Shown here: piece by piece, positions 1-7,918 of the stretch
How the letters are laid out: every line of letters starts with the position of its first letter
Numbering within the stretch: the first letter of the stretch is position 1
Source of the DNA: Succinivibrio dextrinosolvens DSM 3072
GTDB taxonomy: Bacteria; Pseudomonadota; Gammaproteobacteria; Enterobacterales; Succinivibrionaceae
DNA length: 63,056 bases
Reading direction: 5' to 3'
Assembly: GCF_900167015.1 (NCBI RefSeq)
Contig: NZ_FUXX01000011.1
Coordinates: forward strand, 1 to 63,056
Made by a program: the position numbers and the translations under genes
Notes under the pieces: generated by a model
What the model was told of the DNA's origin: nothing
Database searches by the model: none
The model's input: the letters and a program-made list of their open reading frames with translations, nothing else

Positions 1-1
1 G

Positions 2-193
2 AATGACCACTACAGAGACGGCATTACCAATGCCGGCATCTACCATATCAGGACAAGTGTTCTGGAAGGTATAAATAACAAGATAAAGGTTCTAAAGCGT
101 GTAGCCTATGGGTACAGAGATTTAGATTATTTCTTTTTAAGAATAAGAAGTGCATTCAGAGGAAAGTTTACTCCAATCCCGACGATTGGATAG
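2..193 (+). mobile_element. ISL3-family transposase, C-terminal fragment (5' part outside window)
   Basis: The frame starting at base 2 is open from the window edge to a TAG at 191-193 and encodes 63 residues. It contains EGINNKIKVLKRVAYGYRDL followed by FLRIRSAF, which matches the conserved end of ISL3 transposases (EG-NNKIK-KR-AYGYRD). These are DDE enzymes that move an insertion sequence. Only the tail is visible, so whether the element is intact cannot be judged. Confidence 0.75.
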
Positions 194-195
194 AA

Positions 196-237
196 GAAAG
201 CCCTGATGAATTTTATTATATTCAAATCAGGGCTTTC
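196..237. terminator. 12-bp inverted repeat behind the transposase
   Basis: GAAAGCCCTGAT at 196-207 is exactly complementary to ATCAGGGCTTTC at 226-237, with an 18-nt loop. It begins three bases after the transposase stop. It could act as a terminator hairpin or be part of the right end of the insertion sequence, since many ISL3 ends read GGCTTTCC. No long T run follows, so the terminator reading is tentative. Confidence 0.45.
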
Positions 238-302
238 CACAGATTCACGGATGAACCAAAATTTTGATATCTAAGTTTGGGCTTTCTAAGGTTAGGTTAT
301 AA

Positions 303-2153
303 TTAGATATTAATCTTTGTCTCTTTATCGTCCTTGTCTTTTTTCTTTGATTCTGACTTCTTTGCGAACTTATCTCCGATAAAATCATTATCTCTCTTAG
401 GAAGAGTCTCCTCTTTAGTCTCCTTTGGCTCTTTAGATTTAGCCTTTTCAGCCGCTTCCATCTTCTCATCGATAACCTTTTCGGAGACATTGAGTACCTC
501 AAGAGCATCGTTCTTGGTCTTGGTATCCTTTTCATTAGGATCTTCTGGACTTAACTCAATCATCAGACGATGTACGAAACCTAACATATCATCAAAGAAT
601 TCCTTGTTGACGTGCTCTGTTGGCTTGTACAGGTCACCACCTTTATAGGTAAGGGTAATTCCAGGAGCATTGAGATTATAGAATGTTGAAATAGGCATAG
701 GACATTCATCCTTTAGAGCCTTCAGCGCCACATCGATGCCGACTGGTCTTATAAAGCAGTTGTCATTGGCAGGGCATTCGTTCTCAATGTTGATCTGATG
801 ATCATGTTTTTTATTGAACTCCTCAACAGCCTTGTTGATTCTGATGAAAAGCTCACGGTCTAACGCATTGTTGCGACGCAGCTGCTGCTGTGGAATGAAG
901 TCGTTGCCGAAGAAAATCACCACAGAAGGCCTTGGAAGACGGGCAAGCTCGTTTAGACGTTCAATGATATTCTTTAGAATATCCTGAACTCCAAGCTCCT
1001 CATTGGCGCATTTCTGAATCAGACCTTCGATTGCTGATTTGAGATTTCCCTTGTAGTGAAGAGCTGCTCTGTAGAAGAAGTCTGCAAAGGACAGAACCTC
1101 TGCCTCTCTTATCTGGGTATTGTGTTCTACCTCATTTATCTTGCTGTACATAAGTTCACGCTCTTCCATCATCATTGCTGATCTTTCAAGAGCGTTGGCT
1201 GCAACCTGTTTCAGATTCTCCAGTAAGTCAAGAATATTAAGGTTGATGAAAGGGAATGTGAAACCTAAATGAACCGCATCCGGTGTATTTGGAGAACGGT
1301 TGTTATATGTATGCAGATAATTGAAGGTCGGAGCAATGGCCCGTTTTGAGAGCTCCTTTGTAATTAAAGGATTTATCTCAATCTCATCAATAATCTTTGA
1401 AGCAACCATTGTAGGAGAGAAGCCCTTATAAGGTCTCTCTGTATCGGTGCCTTCTCCGAAGATATAAAAGCCTGCCTCAACTTTACCCATGTTTGCAGTG
1501 TAGACATTGATGGTGTCATCTGGAACATCGGTAGATTCTGGTTTGAAGGAGACAGCAAGTGTCAGCTCAATATTCTGCTCATTGATAAGATTATGAATAT
1601 AAGGAAGACAGGTTCTGATACCCTCATTACCGTTTAATGATTCACTGTTACATACAAACAGAAGATTGATAGGAAGTTCCCATAATCTTTCTGAGTAGTA
1701 TTTCAGAAGAATCAGCATACCTGCAATAGGTGACTTGTTCTCAAAGGAGCCAAGTCCATAGATATTGTTTTCTTTTTCAAGCTCAGAAAGCTGAGCTTCA
1801 GTAAGAGTTGAGCCCTTAAGTTTTTCCTTAAGCTCATCTGATTTGAAGGCGTAGGATTTTAAGGTACCATAGACTTCATTTGATGAGGTGTCGGTATTAC
1901 ATAGTACAACCAGTGTTTCACGGGTTGTCTGGTCACGTCTTACAAATGCAGTAAAGGAGTGATTTTTCTGATCATCGTGGGTGATGTAGCTTAAGTATTC
2001 AGGGTGATTCTTGAAATAGGTGAATTCTGAAACAGTATTGTAAATGGTATGACTCATGATCTCATCACCAGACGTTCTGGTGATGCTTGGAATGGCAATG
2101 AGCCACTTGAGGACAGCTAATGCCTCTTCGCTAAACTCTTTTTCGGTAAGCAC
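303..2153 (-). CDS. RocB-like M20-family protein with degraded metal-binding site
   Basis: This 616-residue protein has the layout of RocB (arginine utilisation protein, M20 peptidase clan): an N-terminal catalytic-type domain, a lid domain and a long C-terminal half. The expected zinc ligands are largely altered. The HxD motif is NTD at residues 86-88. The GRGxxDxK motif reads GLGSFENKS, with Glu at about 138 in place of Asp. The TPDEE motif reads CNSES at about 168-172. In the lid, the GK-H region has Thr where RocB has His. The last 80 or so residues are a Lys/Glu-rich charged tail not typical of peptidases. Family membership is seen from motif spacing; loss of hydrolase activity is inferred. 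The gene lies 36 nt downstream of the M23 gene on the same strand, so the two may be co-transcribed. Confidence 0.7.
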   Translation of the reverse strand: MLTEKEFSEEALAVLKWLIAIPSITRTSGDEIMSHTIYNTVSEFTYFKNHPEYLSYITHDDQKNHSFTAFVRRDQTTRETLVVLCNTDTSSNEVYGTLKSYAFKSDELKEKLKGSTLTEAQLSELEKENNIYGLGSFENKSPIAGMLILLKYYSERLWELPINLLFVCNSESLNGNEGIRTCLPYIHNLINEQNIELTLAVSFKPESTDVPDDTINVYTANMGKVEAGFYIFGEGTDTERPYKGFSPTMVASKIIDEIEINPLITKELSKRAIAPTFNYLHTYNNRSPNTPDAVHLGFTFPFINLNILDLLENLKQVAANALERSAMMMEERELMYSKINEVEHNTQIREAEVLSFADFFYRAALHYKGNLKSAIEGLIQKCANEELGVQDILKNIIERLNELARLPRPSVVIFFGNDFIPQQQLRRNNALDRELFIRINKAVEEFNKKHDHQINIENECPANDNCFIRPVGIDVALKALKDECPMPISTFYNLNAPGITLTYKGGDLYKPTEHVNKEFFDDMLGFVHRLMIELSPEDPNEKDTKTKNDALEVLNVSEKVIDEKMEAAEKAKSKEPKETKEETLPKRDNDFIGDKFAKKSESKKKDKDDKETKINI

Positions 2154-2189
2154 ACGTTATCCTTAGTCTTTGGTCTGTCTGACTACAAA

Positions 2190-4088
2190 TTATTTTACTT
2201 CTGCTAATTTATTCTTATACAGCTCTGTCTTCAAGATGTAAACATTATTTTTAAATGCTTCTTTCAATCTTTGAGCTGTAGCAGGACTTCCGGATGGAAG
2301 ATCCACTTTCAGAGGGTCAACCGGACGTCCGTTGACATGTACCTCGTAGTGAAGATGTGCGCCTGTGGAATTACCTGTATTTCCTGATTTAGCGATAATC
2401 TGACCAATATGCACACGGTCACCCTGCTGAACGTCAAACTTGGACAGGTGCATATAAACTGTTGAGTATCCGCCGTTGTGGCTGATAATAATTGAGTAGC
2501 CTCCACCACGCATGTACTTGGCATAGGTGACTACACCATCGGCTGGAGAGTAGATTGGTGTACCGATGTTAACCTTAAAATCAACACCGTAGTGTGGACG
2601 GATAATGTGCTTAATAGGGTGGAATCTCTTCAGGTTAAATGGAGAGCTTACCTTAATCTGACCCATGATAGGGAATCTTCTGAAAGCACCGGTTGATGGA
2701 TTGTATCCGTTCTCCTCATAGAAGATATGATTGAGCTGATGACGGTACAGGTTGATCTGACCGAACATCTTGGTGTTCATGGAGATTGCGGTCATGCTTG
2801 AGCCCTGACCGATTCCGTTAAAGAGAATTCTGAAGGAGTCTCCGGCTGAAAGCTTGTTAAAGTTGATTCTGCCTACATACTGATTTTTGATGGTAACAAT
2901 CTCAGAGCGGGTCAGACCGTATCTTGCGGCAGCCTTGTCAAAGGTTTCTTTCTCATTGATAGAACCGATAATCAGACGAGGCCTGGTCTTACCGCTGTAC
3001 ATGGATTTGGTTTTATCCTTTTCAGCTGGTGCAGCCACCTGCTCCTGTTTTTTCTGAGCTGCTGCAAGCTGTTCTCTCTTCAGACGGGCTTTCTCAAGAG
3101 CCTCTTTCTGTTTCTGTGAAAGCAGAGCTTCTTCCTCAAGCTTCTTTTTGCTGCGCTGTTTCTCTGCCTCGATAAATGATGGCATTAGAGTTGCGCTGTC
3201 CATACCGCGGCTCTTTAAATCAGAGAACTGTGCAAAGCGGCGTTCACGTTCAACTGTATAGGTGTTCTTTTCGATATCTCGGGAGAAGCGAACCTGTTTG
3301 TTACCGGCAAGAGGAATCGCAATCTCCTGAACAGAGTTGTCCTCGCCGATTAAAAACTGAATCTTTCCTCCGACTGAAAGGTTAAGATCACTCTCACGGG
3401 CAACAGCGGTAATCTTTTTAAGATCGTTGCTGTTTAGATTCAGGTAGGAGAATATCTTGGATAGAGAGTCTCCCTTACGGATGGTCTGTTCATACCATTT
3501 GCCGTTAAAGGTCTTTTCACCCTGAGCGCTCTGAATTGAGCCCGGGATCTTGTCAGGAGTCAGAATATTGCTGATATATTTTTCAGACTGAACTTTCTGA
3601 TCAGCTAGAATTTTTTCCTTTGAATTCTTTTCAATATCGGATGCTACAAACTTAAGTCTTTCAGTTTCTGCTGAAGATGCTGAAGCGGCAGCTGCTGCCT
3701 CTTTTTTAGACTCGGCTGCATTTGCCTGAGCAATCAGAGCCTCGGTATTGATATCGTCATCGTAGTTTTCCTCAGAGCCTGCTGTTGATGAGATTTCTGC
3801 ATTGGCCTCGGCGATGACTTCATTGGTCTTTAAATATTCCTGCTCATAGATACGGTTCTGCTCCTCACGACCAGAGGTTAGTGCTGCAAAAGGGGAGGCG
3901 CTCTCAGGAATAATTGATCCGAATGGAAGAGCTAAAAGAACAGATATGATACCCACAGAGAAAATAGCGAAAATGTGCTTTCCAGGAAGTGTGGTTGCAC
4001 CAGTCTCTTTTTCTACTGCTATATAATCTTCTGCTGCGGTTCTATTTGTTATTTTAACGTTTATCATATTCTTTATATAATAGCACAC
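2190..4088 (-). CDS. M23-family murein DD-endopeptidase with OapA/LysM-like domains (MepM-like)
   Basis: This predicted inner-membrane-anchored periplasmic peptidase cuts peptide cross-links in murein. One transmembrane segment lies near residues 35-58 (IFAIFSVGIISVLLALPFG). A Glu/Ala-rich linker follows, then an OapA/LysM-like domain around 210-265 (IRKGDSLSKIFSYLNL), a Lys/Gln-rich coiled stretch around 300-350, and a second LysM-like segment. The LytM/M23 domain comes last, with HYGVD at about 499 and HLHYEV at about 579 supplying the zinc ligands, plus GDRVHIGQIIAKSGNTG. All M23 ligands appear intact. The open frame begins with GTG at 4088, but an in-frame ATG at 4067 (residue 8, MINVKITN) preceded by AAAG is the likelier start. 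E. coli MepM is about 440 residues; the extra length here is the linker and coiled region. Confidence 0.85.
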   Translation of the reverse strand: MCYYIKNMINVKITNRTAAEDYIAVEKETGATTLPGKHIFAIFSVGIISVLLALPFGSIIPESASPFAALTSGREEQNRIYEQEYLKTNEVIAEANAEISSTAGSEENYDDDINTEALIAQANAAESKKEAAAAASASSAETERLKFVASDIEKNSKEKILADQKVQSEKYISNILTPDKIPGSIQSAQGEKTFNGKWYEQTIRKGDSLSKIFSYLNLNSNDLKKITAVARESDLNLSVGGKIQFLIGEDNSVQEIAIPLAGNKQVRFSRDIEKNTYTVERERRFAQFSDLKSRGMDSATLMPSFIEAEKQRSKKKLEEEALLSQKQKEALEKARLKREQLAAAQKKQEQVAAPAEKDKTKSMYSGKTRPRLIIGSINEKETFDKAAARYGLTRSEIVTIKNQYVGRINFNKLSAGDSFRILFNGIGQGSSMTAISMNTKMFGQINLYRHQLNHIFYEENGYNPSTGAFRRFPIMGQIKVSSPFNLKRFHPIKHIIRPHYGVDFKVNIGTPIYSPADGVVTYAKYMRGGGYSIIISHNGGYSTVYMHLSKFDVQQGDRVHIGQIIAKSGNTGNSTGAHLHYEVHVNGRPVDPLKVDLPSGSPATAQRLKEAFKNNVYILKTELYKNKLAEVK

Positions 4089-4248
4089 AAATAAAAAATT
4101 ATCCTTGTCAGATAAGGACTTGTATGATCACGCGCACCAATTTTTATTTGTCTGTCTTTTCTTAATAATTTTTGTTCTTATTTCTTTCTGATTTTCTTTT
4201 GCTTGTTTTGTCTATTTTTATATCTACTGTTTAATAAAAAATCAGAAT

Positions 4249-4265
4249 CCCTTATTAAATAAGGG
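4249..4265. repeat. Near-contiguous palindrome CCCTTATT-A-AATAAGGG
   Basis: Eight-base arms (CCCTTATT and AATAAGGG) flank a single base. The loop is too small for an efficient terminator, and the position in a divergent promoter region suits a dimeric regulator site. This is inference from symmetry and place alone. Confidence 0.35.
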
Positions 4266-4352
4266 GTTAATCGTTTACATGTGTTCTGTATTTTCTTTGA
4301 CGAACAAATAGCAGAAAAGTTTTAACTTTTTGAATTTTTTGTTTAAATTCTT

Positions 4353-4383
4353 TTGACACAGATAACAAAAGCAGAAATTATTT
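4353..4383 (+). promoter_or_regulatory. Putative sigma-70 promoter for the SHMT-like gene
   Basis: A perfect -35 hexamer TTGACA at 4353-4358 is followed after about 17-19 nt by AT-rich candidates for the -10 (AATTAT or TTATTT). The -10 match is weak. The resulting leader would be around 215 nt. Confidence 0.35.
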
Positions 4384-4604
4384 TATTTTTTAATATCAGT
4401 ATGTTGGAATTTCTCACAAAAAATACTTACACATGTCGTAAAATATTTTTCAACGCAACATACATTGTGTTTCTTAGTTTTGTATTAGCTTTTGAGTGGA
4501 ATTCAGCTAAGTTCTTTTTTTCATTCTGAATTATTCAGACTATTAAATTATGTCGATGTGGCGTTACCGAACATAAAGATAAATATAAAAATGAGGGAAG
4601 TTGT

Positions 4605-5846
4605 ATGAAGTCACTAAAAATTGTAAAAAGCTTCGATGATAGTCTGTACTCTTATTTTGTAAAAGAAATCGAAAGACAGCACGTAACATTATCATTCATT
4701 CCTGACGAAAACAGCACCTCTCCAGTATGTGCTGCAATTATGGGAAGTGTCCTCGTCAATTCCTCTAATTCAATTGTCCTTGGTAAGGGAAATACTTTAG
4801 AAACCTTAACCTGTGAGAGACTGTGCGATGTATTTGGAGCAGAATTCGCTACAGTAAAAACAGTTACCATTGAGGCCGCATCAAGAGTTGTATTCAAGGC
4901 TTTAACCACCCGTGGTGATGTGGTTATGTCTCTTGATTTACGTAAGAAGGAACACTGCAACAGTGAGAATCTGGCTTTCCAGTTTGTAAACTTCGGTATT
5001 GATCCTGAAACTCAGACCTTCAATATGAAGGAGATTGAGGCAATTGCCAAGAAGAACAAGCCAAAGCTGATTATTGTATCTCCTGTTAACTATCCTTTAT
5101 CTATTGATTTTGCCAAGTTCTCAAAGATTGCAAAGGAAGTTGGTGCCTATCTGTGGTGTGATTTATCCCAGACAGCAGGTCTGACCGCTGCAGGTGTGCT
5201 TCCATCTCCTGTTAAATATGCTGATGTGGTTACCTTATCAACCCACGGTGCTATGCAGGGACCTCAGGCTGCTGCAATTCTATGTAAGAAAGAGCTTGCA
5301 ACAGCAATTGTCCGTTCAGAGACTCTGGCAGGACACCACGGTCTTATCACTCCTCAGTTATCAGCACTTGCTGCAAGACTTCATGAGATGAAGACCGATG
5401 TCTTTGTAACCTACTGTAAGGATGTGGTTGCAAATGCCAAGGCTTTAGCCAAAGGTTTAGATGCTGGCGGCATGAAGCTTGTCTGCAACGGAACCAATTC
5501 TCACCTTGTAATCATTGATACCAGATTCTGTGCTATTGCCGCAAAGGGAGCTCAGGAGCTGTTAGCAGACATCGGTATCCATGTAAGAATTGCAAATGTT
5601 CTGACCTCTGATCCTAAGATTAAGTTTGAGGCTGTTCGTTTCTCAACTCTGCCTGCAACTACCCGCGGTATGAAACCAAAACAGATGGAGCAGATTGGTG
5701 AGGCTATCGGTAAGTTCCTGGCAAAACCTGATGAGGACAACTCAAAGTCTTTAATGCACCTTGTTGCAACCATTACTGCAGGCCTTCCTGCATTAGACAG
5801 AAAGTATCTTGATAAGTCTGTTGCTGAAGTGATTACCGACGAATAG
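4605..5846 (+). CDS. SHMT-like (fold type I) protein lacking the PLP-binding lysine
   Basis: This 413-residue protein is collinear with serine hydroxymethyltransferase: PKLIIVSP, SIDFAKFSKIAKEVGAYL, DLSQTAGLTAAGVLPSPV, ADVVTLSTHGAMQGPQAA, VVANAKALAKGL, NSHLVIIDTR and VRFSTLPATTRG follow the family order. The Schiff-base lysine of TTHK(T/S)LRGPRGG is glycine here (STHG, residue 215). The conserved His of DMAHIAG is Gln at about 189 (DLSQTAG). The GSQAN and SHGGHLTHG motifs that hold PLP and substrate are also lost. The Asp at 186 and the Arg of VRFSTLPATTRG remain. It should not perform SHMT chemistry, so it may be a regulatory or structural pseudoenzyme. It is monocistronic, with a terminator at 5891 and a clear ribosome binding site. 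The open frame argues for selection rather than decay. Confidence 0.75.
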   Translation: MKSLKIVKSFDDSLYSYFVKEIERQHVTLSFIPDENSTSPVCAAIMGSVLVNSSNSIVLGKGNTLETLTCERLCDVFGAEFATVKTVTIEAASRVVFKALTTRGDVVMSLDLRKKEHCNSENLAFQFVNFGIDPETQTFNMKEIEAIAKKNKPKLIIVSPVNYPLSIDFAKFSKIAKEVGAYLWCDLSQTAGLTAAGVLPSPVKYADVVTLSTHGAMQGPQAAAILCKKELATAIVRSETLAGHHGLITPQLSALAARLHEMKTDVFVTYCKDVVANAKALAKGLDAGGMKLVCNGTNSHLVIIDTRFCAIAAKGAQELLADIGIHVRIANVLTSDPKIKFEAVRFSTLPATTRGMKPKQMEQIGEAIGKFLAKPDEDNSKSLMHLVATITAGLPALDRKYLDKSVAEVITDE

Positions 5847-5890
5847 TACAGATAGTACGAAAAGTTAGGTTATCTACAGTGTTTTGAATG

Positions 5891-5925
5891 AACGTGGCGT
5901 ATGGTATCATAAAGCCACGTTTTTC
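5891..5925 (+). terminator. Rho-independent terminator of the SHMT-like gene
   Basis: AACGTGGC (5891-5898) pairs with GCCACGTT (5914-5921), and a T run follows. The loop is 15 nt. It lies between the SHMT-like gene and dusA and helps rule out an upstream TTG start for dusA. Confidence 0.75.
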
Positions 5926-5943
5926 ATTTTTATACACGCGTTT

Positions 5944-6933
5944 ATGACTGAATTTGCAAAATTTACACCTGCTGACAGATTCTCTGTCGCACCTATGATT
6001 GATGTCACCACACCAACCTTCAGAGCCATAGCCAGACTGTTTTCAAAAAAAGCTATGCTTTATACGGAAATGATTGCGGCAAATGCAATTGTACATGGTA
6101 AGGAATACCTAATTGATCATGATGCTGATTTTATAAATCCATGTACTCTGCAGTTAGGCGGTTCTGATCCAAAGGTTCTGGCAGATGCCTGCAGAATAGC
6201 CTCAAAATTCAATTACAGTGCCATCAATTTAAATGCAGGCTGTCCCTCTGATAAGGTTCAGTCAGGATCATTCGGCGCTATTCTGATGAAAACACCTGAT
6301 GTCATTACAGACTGTCTTAAGGCAATGCAGGATGCTTCAGATGTTCCTGTAACTGTAAAAACAAGAATCGGTGTAGATGATCTTGACGATTTTGACTATA
6401 CGCTAAAGATTGTGGATTCAGTTTATAAGACCGGCTGTCGTCATATTATTCTGCATGCAAGAAAAGCCTGGCTTAACGGTTTATCTCCAAAGGAGAACAG
6501 AACCATTCCTCCTTTAGACTATGAAAGAGTATTTTCACTAAAGGATCATTTTCCAGATCTTGCAATCACCATCAATGGAGGAATCAAGACTATTGATGAG
6601 TGTAATGAAATGCTTAAAAAGGTTGAAGGTGTGATGCTTGGCAGGGCATGTATGGATGATCCCTATATTCTTGCATCTGTTGATAATAGAATATACAACG
6701 ATGGTTCAAAAATACTTTCACGTGATGAGTGTTTTGAGAAGGTTGTTGAATACGCTGAGAAATATGTATCAGAGGGGAGAAAGCTTCATCATCTTGGCAA
6801 CCATATTATAAATATGTTTAACGGCTGCAAGGGGGCCAGAAGATTCAGAAACTATCTCTCCTGTCATATGCATGAGCTTGGAGCCGGTCCTGAAGTTTTA
6901 GTTCAGGCATACAATAAAATGAAAGAGGCTTAA
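5944..6933 (+). CDS. dusA: tRNA-dihydrouridine synthase A
   Basis: This FMN enzyme reduces uridine to dihydrouridine in the tRNA D-loop (positions 20/20a for DusA). Visible family features are FSVAPMIDVTTPTFRAIAR near the N-terminus, LQLGGSDP, LNAGCPSDKVQSGSFGA with the catalytic Cys, VKTRIGVDD, HARKAWLNGLSPKENR (the DusA-specific basic segment), ITINGGI and GVMLGRACMDDP for FMN phosphate binding. The open frame extends to a TTG at 5884, but that falls inside the preceding gene's terminator region. The ATG at 5944 (MTEFAKF) gives a protein of about 329 residues, typical for DusA. No strong Shine-Dalgarno precedes it. It is probably co-transcribed with the aldo/keto reductase 10 nt downstream. 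Confidence 0.93.
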   Translation: MTEFAKFTPADRFSVAPMIDVTTPTFRAIARLFSKKAMLYTEMIAANAIVHGKEYLIDHDADFINPCTLQLGGSDPKVLADACRIASKFNYSAINLNAGCPSDKVQSGSFGAILMKTPDVITDCLKAMQDASDVPVTVKTRIGVDDLDDFDYTLKIVDSVYKTGCRHIILHARKAWLNGLSPKENRTIPPLDYERVFSLKDHFPDLAITINGGIKTIDECNEMLKKVEGVMLGRACMDDPYILASVDNRIYNDGSKILSRDECFEKVVEYAEKYVSEGRKLHHLGNHIINMFNGCKGARRFRNYLSCHMHELGAGPEVLVQAYNKMKEA

Positions 6934-6943
6934 GGAGTTTTTA

Positions 6944-7810
6944 ATGGAACTTACAATCAAGTCTACGGTTAATCTTAATAATGATGTAAAGATGCCTCTC
7001 CTAGGCCTTAGAGCATATAAGGTCAAAGGAGAAGATGCCTATAACGCTGTTAAGTGGGCCTTAGAGGCTGGCTACAGACTTATTGATACAGCCAGAATCT
7101 ACTGTAATGAAAAAGCTGTGGGCCGAGCCATCAGGGACTCTGGCATCAGACGTGATGAAATTTTCGTTACTACAAAGCTCTGGATTACTGATTTTGATGA
7201 TCCAAGAGCCGCTCTTTTAGAGTCTCTTAACCGCTTAGGGCTTGATTATGTTGACCTCTACCTTATTCACTGGCCTAAGGAAGGTTACGAGAATGCCTAT
7301 CTTGAACTTGAAAAACTGCAGAAGGAAGGTCTTTGCAGAGCGATAGGTGTTGCCAACTTCAAGATTCATCATATTGAAAGTCTGAAGGCTCACGGTGCAA
7401 CAGTTGTACCTCAGGTAAATCAGACAGAGATTCATCCTCTGAATACTGAAGAGGAATTATTAGGCTGGTGCCGTAAAAGAAAGATTACAGTAGAGGCATA
7501 TTCTCCACTTGGAAGTGAAGGTCGTCTGATTCTGGATGACCCTCGACTTATCTGCATGAGAAACTACTATCATGCTTCAGCCTCTCAGATTCTACTCAGA
7601 TGGTGTATTCAGAGAGGTATTGTGGCTATTCCTAAGGCTGTAGTCCAGAGTAAGATTGAGCAGAACTGTCAGCTGTATCATTTTGATATAACCAATTCAG
7701 ATATTGAAACCATATCTGATATGAACTGTAATGACAGACGTAATTACGATCCTGATAAGATTGATTTAAGACCAATGTCCATGTATCCGAAGATTACACC
7801 GGAGAATTAG
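6944..7810 (+). CDS. Aldo/keto reductase (2,5-diketo-gluconate reductase-like)
   Basis: This 288-residue NAD(P)H-dependent carbonyl reductase has a TIM-barrel fold. The catalytic tetrad is visible: Asp in DTARIY, Tyr in the same segment, Lys in VTTKLW and His in LIHWP. AKR signatures YVDLYLIHWP, GVANF and IPKAV follow in order. The substrate cannot be told from sequence. It starts 10 nt after dusA with AAGGAG overlapping the dusA stop, so it is very likely in the same transcript. The usual G-TY motif near the N-terminus reads GLRAYK. Confidence 0.88.
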   Translation: MELTIKSTVNLNNDVKMPLLGLRAYKVKGEDAYNAVKWALEAGYRLIDTARIYCNEKAVGRAIRDSGIRRDEIFVTTKLWITDFDDPRAALLESLNRLGLDYVDLYLIHWPKEGYENAYLELEKLQKEGLCRAIGVANFKIHHIESLKAHGATVVPQVNQTEIHPLNTEEELLGWCRKRKITVEAYSPLGSEGRLILDDPRLICMRNYYHASASQILLRWCIQRGIVAIPKAVVQSKIEQNCQLYHFDITNSDIETISDMNCNDRRNYDPDKIDLRPMSMYPKITPEN

Positions 7811-7918
7811 GGCTAGTCTTTTTGATTGAAAAATATTTAATTCTAATTTTTGAGTGATAGGATAGAGAACAGTTTTTTTATCTATTAAACATAAAAACAT
7901 AACGGAAATATAACAAAA

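Larger units (their letters stand above)
4089..4604. other. 516-bp AT-rich divergent intergenic region
   Basis: The region separates the minus-strand M23 gene from the plus-strand SHMT-like gene, so it should hold promoters for both. I see a short palindrome at 4249-4265 and a consensus -35 (TTGACA) at 4353. No convincing small gene or RNA is visible. The long leader before 4605 ends in GAGGGAAG, a good ribosome binding site. Confidence 0.5.

Noticed and set aside
245-535. 96-residue Arg/Lys-rich minus-strand frame
   Set aside because: It is an out-of-frame shadow of the charged tail of the RocB-like gene.
4605-5846. Calling this gene glyA
   Set aside because: The PLP lysine and several binding motifs are absent, so the enzyme name would mislead.
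5884-5943. TTG start for dusA at 5884
   Set aside because: The added 20 residues are coded by the preceding gene's terminator hairpin and are not DusA-like.
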